Source: Panacagrimonas perspica
GTDB taxonomy: Bacteria > Pseudomonadota > Gammaproteobacteria > Nevskiales > Nevskiaceae
NCBI RefSeq assembly: GCF_004364935.1
Contig: NZ_SOBT01000008.1
Coordinates: 2,173,534-2,237,533 of the forward strand
Length of the DNA: 64,000 bases
Direction: 5' to 3'
Of the stretch, positions 46,426 through 54,883 are shown piece after piece. Position 1 is the first letter of the stretch, and every line of letters starts with the position of its first letter. The position numbers and the translations under genes were made by a program. The notes under the pieces are model-generated. The model was not told the DNA's origin and ran no database searches. It saw only the letters and a program-made list of their open reading frames with translations.

Positions 46426-46852
46426 ACCAGCGCGCGCTCTGCGATTACCAAGGCGTTCGCAGTTTGGAGCGCCACCTTCGCTCGGATCGATATCTTTCGC
46501 GACGGACCACAGTGCGTAGGCCAAGCCTGCCATTTGTCGTCGGACGGCCACGCGCTCTTGGCGGTTATCTGCGAACGTCCGCTTTGTGGCGGATGAGAAT
46601 CTGGGCCAGGTGACCGCTCTGGGCTGATAGGGACCGACTGGTTAGTGCCAGTTGCGGTCCTTCGCAAATGGCCGCTTGCAGGCGATCGGCTCTTTGACCA
46701 GATGGCGCCGGAGATCGGTCCGCGAGCCGTGTAAGTCGGGCACCTCCCTTGTTGCGATACAGGGCGAGCCCGCCACGTTCACGCCTGATTACGTGTCCTC
46801 CGTTGTTCACGAATAATGCAGATATGTTTTCTATGAATGCGGGGGAGGCCTT
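46426..46852. other. Intergenic region with dispersed repeat and decayed sequence
   Basis: 427 bp with no intact gene. It contains repeat copy C (46612-46637) and GC-skewed, low-information DNA between the PhyH gene and a truncated carboxypeptidase. A strong GGGGGAGG ribosome-site-like sequence at its end precedes the carboxypeptidase fragment. Confidence 0.45.
46612..46637. repeat. Dispersed intergenic repeat, copy C
   Basis: GACCGCTCTGGGCTGATAGG followed by GACCGA, matching copy D and copy A over the GACCGCTYYGGGCTG core and the trailing GACCG. Flanking sequence also carries GTCCGCTTTG just upstream, which recurs near the other copies. Confidence 0.55.
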
Positions 46853-47086
46853 GTGCTCAGCGCCTATCAACAGCTTGAGACGCACTACGCGCTGATCGGC
46901 AAGCTTGCCGGCGCCAATTCCCTTCTGTTCCGGGACCGCAACGTCGTCATGCGACCCGGCTCGGCCGCCGGTCATGCGGACATCTCCGGAGCAATGGCCG
47001 AGATCATCACCGAGAAGGCTGTCGATCCGCGCGTCGGCGAGTGGTTGAGCAAAGCCGAAACGCAGCGCGGAACTCTGCAACCCTGA
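46853..47086 (+). pseudogene. Carboxypeptidase Taq (peptidase M32) N-terminal fragment
   Basis: 77-residue open frame (GTG start after GGGGGAGG). It reads AYQQLETHYALIGKLAGANS, then LLFRDRNVVMRPGSAAGH and VDPRVGEWLSKAET. This matches the first 80 or so residues of M32 carboxypeptidases, which are about 500 aa long with an HExxH zinc site much further on. The frame ends abruptly at 47086 and no continuation is seen before the convergent ATPase gene, so it is a truncated relic. Confidence 0.7.
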
Positions 47087-47115
47087 CCAAATCACCGGGG
47101 CGCGGCTCGTCCATG

Positions 47116-49587
47116 TCAGGCAGCCGGTCTTTCGGCAGCGCGGGGACGATGGAAGAGCGCTGTCGCTCCACCGACGAGCAACCCGGCACCGATCGCGATC
47201 AGCCACTCATCGCCATGCAGCGGCTCCAGCTTCAACAACGCCGCGATCGGCTTCACCGGGATGAGGAGCGCCGCAGACGCCAGGGTCGCTGCCACCGCGA
47301 TCCACGCTGCCCGGGTGCGGAAGCGGCACAAGCCCGCGGTGGTCGCGGCGCTGGCCACGATCAAGGTCAGCATCGCCATCGAGCGTGCGTGCCCCACGTT
47401 GCCATCCGACCCGAGGCTGTAGGCGTAACCGGATCCGACCAGGACAGTCAGCAGTGCGCCGCACAGGCCGATCACGGTCCACTCCCGTGTACCGAAGAAT
47501 CGGTGACGGGAATCGCGACGAAGCCTCTGCAGGCGCGCGCCCGCCGGCAGTTGCTGGAACACCAGGATGGCGGTGGGGTGGATGATCAGCTCGAGCCAGA
47601 CGATGTGGATCGGCAGGTAGAGCAGCGGGAAGCCCGCCAGGGGCACGAATGCCGCCGTGAGCACCAGTGGCAGGTGGATGATGAGCAGGTAGGCGAAGCT
47701 CAACTGGAGATTGGCGAACAGCTGGCGCCCCTCCGCGATGGCTCCGACGATCGTGCGGAAGTTGTCGTCCAGCAGGACGATCGCGGCGATCTCGCGCGCG
47801 GAACGCGTGCCGCGTTCGCCCATCGCGATCCCGATGTCGGCGCCCTGGAGGGCCGGCACGTCGTTGACCCCGTCGCCGGTGACGGCCACGATCTCGCCAC
47901 TGGACTGCAACGAGCGGACGATGCCCAGCTTCTGGGCCGGCAGGCAGCGTGCCACCACGTCGATGTCGCGCAGCGCGTCCGCTCCGCCTCGCGCGAGCCG
48001 CGCGGACAATTCCGCGCCGTCGATGAGGCGCGGCGTGCTGGCGCCAATACCGGCTTCGCGTGCGATCGCGCCCGCCGTGAGGGGATGGTCTCCGGTGATC
48101 ATCAGGATGCGGATGCCGGCGTTCTGCGCTTCGCCGACCGCGTCGGCGACGCCGGGGCGCAGCGGATCCTCGAATGCGAGCAGTCCAGCGAACTCGAAGT
48201 CGCGATCCGGCTCGCCCCCGGGCCATTCGGACAGGACGCGATGTGCGCAGGCGATGACTTTGTGCCCGCTCGCCGCCAGTTCACCTGCCTGCCGGAGCCA
48301 TTCGTCGCGTCGCGAGTCCCGGTCGTGCGACATGGCCAGGATCGTTTCCGGCGCACCCTTTGCGACGGCGATCGCGCGACCGTCCCCGGCATCGAACACG
48401 GCGACCTCGCGCCGGCTCTGCTCGTTGAACGGAAAGGTCGCCAGCCGCGCGCCCTCGACAGTCCCGGCACATTCGAGGATGGCGAGATCCATGGGATCGT
48501 TGCTTTCGCGCCGGGAGGCGCGCGCAGCGACCAGCAGGAGGGACGGTTCCGTCCCGGGGGGTGCGGGCAGCACATGCTCGAGACGCAGGCGGCCTTCGGT
48601 CAGCGTGCCGGTCTTGTCGGAACAGATTGCGGTCACGCGGCCGATGTTCTCGACGACAACAGCCCGGCGCACCAAGGCCTTGCGACGCGCCAGTCGAAAC
48701 ACGCCGACACCCAGGAAGACCGTGAACACGACGGGGAATTCTTCGGGCAGCGCCGCGACCGCGAGCGTGACCGCGCTCAGCAGGGCATCGACGATGCCGT
48801 GACCCTGGAAGTACCGGGTCAGCGCCAGGCCCAGGCACAGGACGCCGGCGGCGAACAGGAGCGCGGTCACCATCGAGCCGAGCGCCTGCTGCAGCGGGGT
48901 GCGCCCGAGAGGACCCGCCTGCGCGAGGCGCACGATCTCGCCGTACAGCGTGTTCGCACCGGTATTGACGATGCGCAATCGAAGCTCGCCGGTCAGAAGC
49001 CGCGTGCCCGCCGCTCCCCAGCAGGCATCATCGACGCCAGACGTGGCGCTTCCATCGCCGGTCACCAGGGGCCGCTTGCGCTGGGGCAGAGATTCGCCTG
49101 TCAACGCGGATTCGTCGATCTGCAGAGCCTCGCCGGCGACGATCACGCCATCCGCGGGGAGATACTCGGATGCCGACACGAGGACGAGATCGCCTGGTAC
49201 CAGTTCCGTCGTGGAAGGTTCGGTTGGCGCTCCGTCTCGAATGACCCGGCTTTGCACGGCCAGGCGACTGGTGAGACCTTCCGTGCTCGCGCGCGTCCGT
49301 CGGTGCAGCCAGGCGTCCATGCCGAGAATCGGCAGCAGCGCGAACGACAGTACCGCCGATTCGGGGTAGTCACCCAGCGCCGCGAACAGGACCGCCGTCC
49401 CGACCAGGAACCAGATCATGGGATCACGCACGGTGTCGCGCAGCACTTCGCGCCACCCGTTCGTGGTCGGGTCAACGATGTCGTTGGCCCCGAACGCTTC
49501 CCGGCGCGCCGTGGCTTCGGCGGTGCTGAGCCCGCGTGACGGATCGTCGAGATGCGCGACCCGGTCGGCTGGCATTTGGTGTCTCAT
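47116..49587 (-). CDS. P-type cation-transporting ATPase in a cytochrome operon
   Basis: 823-aa P2-like ATPase. It shows an N-terminal cation-ATPase domain, SALTGESLP in the actuator, PEEFP in TM4 (281-285), phosphorylated D324 in CSDKTGTL, nucleotide-binding KGAPE, and hinge GDGVNDVPAL. In TM6 the usual Asn/Asp-bearing sequence is replaced by WLELIIHPTA, so a classic Ca2+ site is incomplete and the ion cannot be named. The start at 49587 (MRHQMPADRVAHLDDPSRG) follows a GGAG site; an open frame continues to 50313 but overlaps the cytochrome b gene. It lies 26 bp after the cytochrome b561 gene and is the last in its operon. Confidence 0.88.
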   Translation of the reverse strand: MRHQMPADRVAHLDDPSRGLSTAEATARREAFGANDIVDPTTNGWREVLRDTVRDPMIWFLVGTAVLFAALGDYPESAVLSFALLPILGMDAWLHRRTRASTEGLTSRLAVQSRVIRDGAPTEPSTTELVPGDLVLVSASEYLPADGVIVAGEALQIDESALTGESLPQRKRPLVTGDGSATSGVDDACWGAAGTRLLTGELRLRIVNTGANTLYGEIVRLAQAGPLGRTPLQQALGSMVTALLFAAGVLCLGLALTRYFQGHGIVDALLSAVTLAVAALPEEFPVVFTVFLGVGVFRLARRKALVRRAVVVENIGRVTAICSDKTGTLTEGRLRLEHVLPAPPGTEPSLLLVAARASRRESNDPMDLAILECAGTVEGARLATFPFNEQSRREVAVFDAGDGRAIAVAKGAPETILAMSHDRDSRRDEWLRQAGELAASGHKVIACAHRVLSEWPGGEPDRDFEFAGLLAFEDPLRPGVADAVGEAQNAGIRILMITGDHPLTAGAIAREAGIGASTPRLIDGAELSARLARGGADALRDIDVVARCLPAQKLGIVRSLQSSGEIVAVTGDGVNDVPALQGADIGIAMGERGTRSAREIAAIVLLDDNFRTIVGAIAEGRQLFANLQLSFAYLLIIHLPLVLTAAFVPLAGFPLLYLPIHIVWLELIIHPTAILVFQQLPAGARLQRLRRDSRHRFFGTREWTVIGLCGALLTVLVGSGYAYSLGSDGNVGHARSMAMLTLIVASAATTAGLCRFRTRAAWIAVAATLASAALLIPVKPIAALLKLEPLHGDEWLIAIGAGLLVGGATALFHRPRAAERPAA

Positions 49588-49613
49588 CGACCCGCTCCGC
49601 GGACTTGCGCCAT

Positions 49614-50339
49614 CTACTCGTCGATCGCCTTGCCGGGCAGGATCTTGCGCCCGGTGAACATCGCCGACACGAGGTTTCCACCTTCGCGGAGCTCGGTCAC
49701 AACCACGGCTGCGATGTGCAGGACGACAGCGGCCACCAAGGTGTAGAACGCGTACACGTGCACGGTTGCGAACGGCTCCCGCATTGCGCGCATCTCCTGG
49801 TAGGCAGCCTTGTCGTACATCTCCTGTGCATAAGGAACCAGCGTCGCGGGGTCCGTGCCGGGAGCCGCGATCGACTGGGCGAACCAATGTCCCAGCGGCG
49901 GGTAGAAGATGTCGGTCCCGGCGAGCAACAGGCCGGTCACCGCCTGCACGGCGATCAAGGTGAACAGCAGCGCAACGGCGATACGTCCGATCGGATTGTG
50001 ACCCAGGTAGTGTTCGGGATTGCCGGAGACGAAGGATGCGACGTAGCTGCGCACACGGTGTCCATACCCGGGCCCGCCGGGCAGCATCTGACGCCAACGG
50101 GCGTAGCGGTTCCCGAGAAAGGCCCAGACCATTCGTGCGAACAGGTTCAGCACCAGCACATAGCCGAACCAGACGTGCAGCGTCTTCAATGCAATCTTTC
50201 CGGCGTTGGTGACGCCCAGAGTGCCGCCGTTCAGGATCACCAGGCCCACGGCGATCAGGCCGAGCACGCTCAGCACATTGATCCAGTGGAACCATCGCGT
50301 CGGTGCATCCCACACCGGGTAAGACTTCAGCTCGTTCAT
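49614..50339 (-). CDS. Cytochrome b561-type membrane diheme protein
   Basis: 241-aa membrane protein of the prokaryotic cytochrome b561/Ni-Fe-hydrogenase b family. It starts MNELKSYPVWDAPTRWFHWI with an early heme His. Other candidate heme ligands are the His residues of KTLHVWFGY, VHVYAFY and AVVLHIAAVV, in four hydrophobic helices. It should pass electrons between quinone and the octaheme cytochrome encoded just upstream (22-bp gap). The start at 50339 has GGAGCG upstream. Confidence 0.88.
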   Translation of the reverse strand: MNELKSYPVWDAPTRWFHWINVLSVLGLIAVGLVILNGGTLGVTNAGKIALKTLHVWFGYVLVLNLFARMVWAFLGNRYARWRQMLPGGPGYGHRVRSYVASFVSGNPEHYLGHNPIGRIAVALLFTLIAVQAVTGLLLAGTDIFYPPLGHWFAQSIAAPGTDPATLVPYAQEMYDKAAYQEMRAMREPFATVHVYAFYTLVAAVVLHIAAVVVTELREGGNLVSAMFTGRKILPGKAIDE

Positions 50340-50361
50340 CGATCGCTCCGTTCGTCCGTCC

Positions 50362-51076
50362 TCAATCGTCATCCCGCTCGCCGCTCTCACGGCGTTCGTC
50401 GGCACTGCGGTGGCACTTGACGCAATTCTCGAAGTCGCGGATCCCCTCCTCGACGTGCTCGGCGCGGATTCCCGCGGGCGAATGCTCGTGACAGCCGTAG
50501 CAGGTGTAGTTGGTGTAGTTGGCGAAGTCGCCGGCGACGTGGCACGTCGCACAAGCCGCTTCGTGCTCGCCCTCCAGGAGGAAGAACCTGGCGTGATCGA
50601 ATGTCGCCGGGCGCCAGGCGTCGGAGCGATGGCACTGCTGGCACCCTCCGTCGATCTGGCCGTGCAGCGAGTCCTGTGGCTTCACGTGGCACGAGGCGCA
50701 TTCGGCGCGCACCGTCGGGTCGAGCAATTCATGCGAGAAGGGCTTCATCGTCCGGGCGCTTGCCGTCCCGCGATGCTCGGCGTGGCAGGCCATGCAATCG
50801 TGTTCGGTCAGGTGCTGGTGAAATGCGGCCTTCGTTGGCCCGATGGGCTGCCCGGCCGTCGTGAACAGGCCGATGCGATCCACTGCGTGACAGGTGACGC
50901 ACTTCTCCGGGCGGCTTCCGAGAAGCGGGGTGTGACATGCAAAGCAATCGTCACCGATCGATTCGTGCGCGCCGAGCAGCGCGCCAGGGCTGATCGCGGT
51001 CCGGGGTGACACGAATGCGAACACAAGTGCACCGACGAGGATCGATCACCGCGATCCACAGTGCTCGACTGTTCAT
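50362..51076 (-). CDS. Octaheme cytochrome c with an apparent frameshift in the signal peptide
   Basis: Periplasmic multiheme cytochrome. Eight CxxCH motifs are visible (CFACH, CVTCH, CMACH, CASCH, CQQCH, CATCH, CYGCH, CVKCH), resembling class III/cytochrome c3-like proteins. The main frame opens only at a poor GTG (51024) in the middle of a hydrophobic stretch LVGALVFAFVSPRTA. The natural ATG at 51076 (MNSRALWIAVI) overlaps the upstream stop as ATGA but is in another frame. Joining the two frames near 51041-51047, by removing one base, gives a normal signal peptide. Either a real frameshift or a sequence error. Confidence 0.8.
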
Positions 51077-51651
51077 CGCCAGCCCCAGAACAGGAAGATG
51101 ACCAAAATGTGGCCGACGACCAGCCCGGCGAACGCCAGTGCGATCGGCAGGTGCACGACGCGCCAGCCCTTGAGAAGGTCGAGTGTGGTCGCGTCCCAGA
51201 ACAGTCGCGTCTCGATTTCAGCGGGACTCAGGCCACGCTCCACCATGGACTTGCGCCGCGACTCGACATACGTGCGAGCCCGGCTCCGCAGAAACGCGCC
51301 GGTCAGCCCGCTGACGACATTGACCAGCATCGCGGCGATGGCCATCCACGGCAGGACCGCATTGAAGTGAATGCCCGCGTGGACCAGGACGAGAAGGGAG
51401 CCGAACCACGCCATCGCCTTGTGCGCCCTGAGCAGGCTGGCAGGATTTCCCGCTGCAACGATTTTGCGCTTGCGCAGCGAATAGAACATCGATGCGACGA
51501 TCAGCAGCACGCCGGGGATGCCCAGGTAACGTCCGACCCAGACGATGTTGACCTTGTGAAGGAATGCGTCGACCAGCAGAGTCGCGGCCACGAGGGCCGC
51601 GAACAGCAGGGCGAGAGGCAGGACTTCGTTTCGCAACAGCGATCGGTTCAT
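51073..51651 (-). CDS. Cytochrome b/ferric-reductase-like membrane protein
   Basis: 192-aa protein with about five hydrophobic helices. Paired His residues (AHKAMAWFG, LVHAGIHF, VVHLPIALAF, VVGHILVIF) suggest b-type heme binding. It starts the redox operon; its stop overlaps the cytochrome c start (ATGA). The ATG at 51651 is chosen because the helix begins there; the frame is open to 51726. Function is inferred: electron entry or exit at the membrane for the octaheme cytochrome. Confidence 0.75.
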   Translation of the reverse strand: MNRSLLRNEVLPLALLFAALVAATLLVDAFLHKVNIVWVGRYLGIPGVLLIVASMFYSLRKRKIVAAGNPASLLRAHKAMAWFGSLLVLVHAGIHFNAVLPWMAIAAMLVNVVSGLTGAFLRSRARTYVESRRKSMVERGLSPAEIETRLFWDATTLDLLKGWRVVHLPIALAFAGLVVGHILVIFLFWGWR

Positions 51652-51787
51652 ACGCAATTGGCTCCCATCGCTTGGGACGGGATCGATCAAGGTTAGGCCC
51701 GCAATTGCGGCTTGCCATTGACCCAAGTCAATCGGCGCGCGCCACCGAGCTGGTCCACGTTGCCGCAGCAGAATCCGCCCCGGCTAT

Positions 51788-52051
51788 CCTCTGTGCGTTT
51801 CCTCCAGAACGCTGAAGCGTCGCCTGCAGCGGCAAGGGCTGAGCTACCGGCAGCTGCTGGACGACGTGCGCCTGGGCCATGCGGTGGAACTGATGAATCA
51901 GCCCGGCCTGTCCTTAGAAGTGGTCGCCATCCACATTGGCTAGAGCAGCGCAGCGAATTTCTCGCCCGCATTCACGCGGTGGGCTGGGGTCACGCCGGGG
52001 CGCTTTCGCGAGCAGGGCAACATGGTCGCGATTGCCGCCACCGGAACTTAG
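51788..52051 (+). pseudogene. AraC-family regulator C-terminal remnant with in-frame amber
   Basis: The plus-strand frame from 51788 reads as the two helix-turn-helix units of an AraC protein: SSRTLKRRLQRQGLSYRQLL, then LEVVAIHIG, TAG at 51941-51943, and SSAANFSPAFTRWAGVTPGR. The TAG stands exactly where Tyr is usual (IGYSSAANF). The sensor domain is missing. Apart from this remnant, the 592 bp from 51652 to 52243 hold no gene. Confidence 0.75.
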
Positions 52052-52243
52052 AAATGTATAGTTTTCACAGCCTGAAAATGTAGGCCGCTGCCCGATTGAC
52101 TCCCCCATGCTCGACGTCCGGAATGTCTGCTTTCGAGCGGTGAATCGCTGCCGTTATAGGGCACTTCGGGCTGACACCGGTCCTCGAGGGGAAGTCGCTG
52201 CGGGAGATGCCACCTTGCTCGCGACGCACTGGCATCATGAGGC

Positions 52244-53479
52244 ATGCCCCCTCACATCATCCGACCTGCTTTCCTGTTGGCTTGGATAGTCACTCTGGGG
52301 ACATGCTTCGTGGCGTTTCTCGAAATGAATGAGCTGACCGATCTCCCTGCGGCGCGGATTCCCGCTTGCGATCGGCTTGCGGCGCGCGCCGGACTGCTCG
52401 CGGCGGGCGTCGACGATCCGGATCAATTCCAACAGTGGCAACAAGAGGTGCTGGCACTGAGTTCGCGTCGCGGCGGATGTGCGGCGGATGAGCGCGTCGC
52501 TCGCTCTTTCTTGCATGCCCATTTCCGGATGGATCGGCTCGATGACGCAGCACTGCTGATCGAGCAGGACCGCATGCAAGGATGGCTCACGCCCGAGCTT
52601 GCCACTGCGCAGCAGATAGAAATCGATCTTCAACGTGCGCGATCCTTGGGCGATGCTTCTAGCGGTGACGCGTTTCGCGATGCCGCGGGATCCGCGGCAC
52701 ATGATCTGCTTTTGCGCTGGCCTCAGTGGTGGTCTGTTCTCTCCTCATTTGAACAGGCGCTGCCGGGCGTCGATCCGCCGCCCGCGCCAAGCCTGCTGGA
52801 GGAGGTGCGTCGATGGTTCCGGCATCCCGTAGGCTTCCCCTGGATCCTTGCATTGCTGCTGATGGTGCCGGGAATGGTGCTGCTCTCGCTCGGACTGATC
52901 CTCCTGGCAAACTGGATCCAGTTCCGCAGACCGACAGTACGAATCGTGCAGGCCGGCGTCGGCGATGAAGTGACCCTGGAAGGTCAGCTATCTCTTCCCG
53001 CCGGCCGCGCCATGCTGAAGCACCCGGTCTCCGGAATCCCCTGTATTTGGTACGCGGGTCGCCCAAGGAACGGTCTACGAAGAAGCCTCGTGCCCGTTGT
53101 GTTGAAGGACGGTTCTGGTTCGGTGTTCATTTTTCTGGGTGAGGCGGCGCAAGTCTGGACAGCGCCGGGACCAGACTGGCTCGTCGAGGGCGATCGGGTC
53201 TTCGTGCGGGGCCGGATCGCAGAGCCCGACGCGCAGAGCGGATCCTTCCGACGAGTGGCCCATGGTCGGTTTTCTCTGGTTCGAATGGGATTTGGAAGCC
53301 CCGCACGGAAGCTGCCGGCGGTGCTCCGATCGGCAGTCATCTGCCTTGCGCTGTTTGCGATCATTGCAGCGTTTTGCACGGTCACCTTCATCGAACAAAC
53401 TCGCCTCCCGGAGCCGACGCCCTGGGATCTTCAAGCCGCCCGTGTGGGGCCATCCGTTGTGCCGCCTCCTATCGAATGA
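52244..53479 (+). CDS. Membrane protein of unknown function with GIDE-like domain
   Basis: 411-aa protein. TM1 (about 8-26), a periplasmic or cytosolic helical region of about 170 residues and TM2 (about 200-222) precede a beta-rich domain (VTLEGQLSLPAGRAMLKHPV, then SGIPCIWYAG and LVEGDRVFVRGRI), and a TM3 (about 365-385) ends it. The domain pattern (SG-PC-WY, D-GSG, GD-V-V-G) resembles the GIDE/MUL1-type OB-like fold, known from mitochondrial E3 ligases and prokaryotic relatives. No RING is present. Function unknown. Confidence 0.65.
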   Translation: MPPHIIRPAFLLAWIVTLGTCFVAFLEMNELTDLPAARIPACDRLAARAGLLAAGVDDPDQFQQWQQEVLALSSRRGGCAADERVARSFLHAHFRMDRLDDAALLIEQDRMQGWLTPELATAQQIEIDLQRARSLGDASSGDAFRDAAGSAAHDLLLRWPQWWSVLSSFEQALPGVDPPPAPSLLEEVRRWFRHPVGFPWILALLLMVPGMVLLSLGLILLANWIQFRRPTVRIVQAGVGDEVTLEGQLSLPAGRAMLKHPVSGIPCIWYAGRPRNGLRRSLVPVVLKDGSGSVFIFLGEAAQVWTAPGPDWLVEGDRVFVRGRIAEPDAQSGSFRRVAHGRFSLVRMGFGSPARKLPAVLRSAVICLALFAIIAAFCTVTFIEQTRLPEPTPWDLQAARVGPSVVPPPIE

Positions 53480-53767
53480 GGACTCGTTGCGCACTCAAAG
53501 TCACTGAAGAACGTACGCGTCGCTTCGGCGCGAAGTGCAGCGCCTCCACTGAGTGGCGCTACATTCGCGATCAGGCGCGGACACCTGCGGTCGTTGACCG
53601 TCCGCTTCCGGAACGCCAAAACCTTTAGCTCTGCGACCCGTTAGGGCTGGAAGGCGATAAGAGTCGGGATACGATCGCGAGAAGCAGCCCCCGCCAGTCC
53701 AACCCGTCAGGCAAGCTCCCGACCCTCACCGGATCTCGGATCCTTTCTCGAGACTGCTTGCGCGCCG

Positions 53768-54520
53768 ATGTCACAGATACCGCTCGCTGTGAACACTTTC
53801 CCCACGCGGCCGCGTCTGGCACCAAGCTTGGTGCGATGGATCGCGTGTGGCCTCAACGCCCTGCTGCATTTCGTCGCGCTCGCCGGAGCTCGGCCGTTCT
53901 CGCGCAGCCTCGCCTGGAGGGTCTATCAAAGCTGGGGGCGGACGGCGTACCGCATTTTCGGCATCGAAGTCTCGGTCCAGGATGACAACGGCGGTCGGAC
54001 CGAGGCGCCTCGGCTCTATGTGTGGCTGAATCAATCAAATCTCGCCGAGGCATTCGCGTTTCCGCTGCTGCTGCCCCGACACGCCACGGTGATCAATCTC
54101 GAATACGCCGCGATGCCGCTGCTCGGCTGGGCAAGGACATTGATCGGCGACCTGGTGATCGTGCGTCAATGGAAATCGCAAGCCAAGCGCGGAATCGGGC
54201 GCGCCGCGCGACGCTTGGCTGACGGCGAGGATTGCATGATCAGCATCGAGGGCGTGCGAAGTGCCGACGGTCCGCTGCGCCCTTTCAAGAAAGGACCGGT
54301 CCTGCTGGCGATTCAAAGCGGAGCCACCATCGTTCCCATGTATCTGTACGGTGGTCGCGAGGTTCTGCCGCGGGGAGAGTGGCGCATCCGACCCGGCCGC
54401 CTTCAACTACGGCTTCTCGAAGCGCTGACGACGCAGGGTCTGAGCCACGACGATCGAAATGCAATCCTGGATCGGTTGCGCCGTCTGGCGGAAGAGGCGC
54501 GGTCGTCCGCCATCGCGTAG
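53768..54520 (+). CDS. PlsC-like lysophospholipid acyltransferase homologue lacking HX4D
   Basis: 250-aa membrane-associated protein of the 1-acylglycerol-3-phosphate acyltransferase family, with one N-terminal hydrophobic segment. Block III is recognisable (SIEGVRSADGPLRPFKKGP; usual EGTRS), and block IV is VPMYLYG. The catalytic NHx4D block reads NQSNLAE, with Gln89 and Glu94 in place of His and Asp, so ordinary acyl transfer is doubtful. It may be inactive, regulatory or use another mechanism. Confidence 0.75.
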   Translation: MSQIPLAVNTFPTRPRLAPSLVRWIACGLNALLHFVALAGARPFSRSLAWRVYQSWGRTAYRIFGIEVSVQDDNGGRTEAPRLYVWLNQSNLAEAFAFPLLLPRHATVINLEYAAMPLLGWARTLIGDLVIVRQWKSQAKRGIGRAARRLADGEDCMISIEGVRSADGPLRPFKKGPVLLAIQSGATIVPMYLYGGREVLPRGEWRIRPGRLQLRLLEALTTQGLSHDDRNAILDRLRRLAEEARSSAIA

Positions 54521-54883
54521 TGAATGAGAGGATGCGTCGGCTGCAAAGACGGCCGCTTCGTGCCAGAAGCTGCCGGTCGCCAGCGTCCGCTTTGGAGCGG
54601 GCTCATCCGACGCTCGACGGCTTATTCCGGGCTTCGTGGCGGCAGTCGACGGGTACTAGAAGCGGACAATTTCCCTTTCTGCGGGTCGCTAAAGACCAGC
54701 GACGGGTCATCCCCTTCCCGCTGCAAGGCGTGCGCGGCCGAGTCACGCACACCCGACCACTCACGCGATCAAACGGCACTATCGACGTCGGTGAGTTCAC
54801 TCGCCCGACATGAGGACCTTGGAGTCGCAGCGTAGGTCAACGAAGGGCAGCGTGGTCCGCTTCCGGCAAAGCGACGTGAGGCT
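54521..54883. other. Intergenic region with repeat copy B
   Basis: 363 bp without a gene. It holds the 19-bp sequence GTGCCAGAAGCTGCCGGTC (54560-54578), which recurs exactly at 59511-59529. Several GTCCGCTTT/AAGCGGAC motifs (54584 and about 54660) are typical of the dispersed repeat family. It lies between two convergent genes. Confidence 0.55.
54560..54578. repeat. Dispersed intergenic repeat, copy B
   Basis: The 19-bp unit GTGCCAGAAGCTGCCGGTC is identical to 59511-59529. It is followed by GTCCGCTTTGGAGCGGGCT, a degenerate version of the GACCGCTYYGGGCTG core of copies A, C and D. Confidence 0.65.

Noticed and set aside
49588..50313. Extension of the P-type ATPase frame to 1065 codons
   Set aside because: It overlaps the whole cytochrome b561 gene and adds no ATPase-like sequence; the start at 49587 has its own ribosome site.
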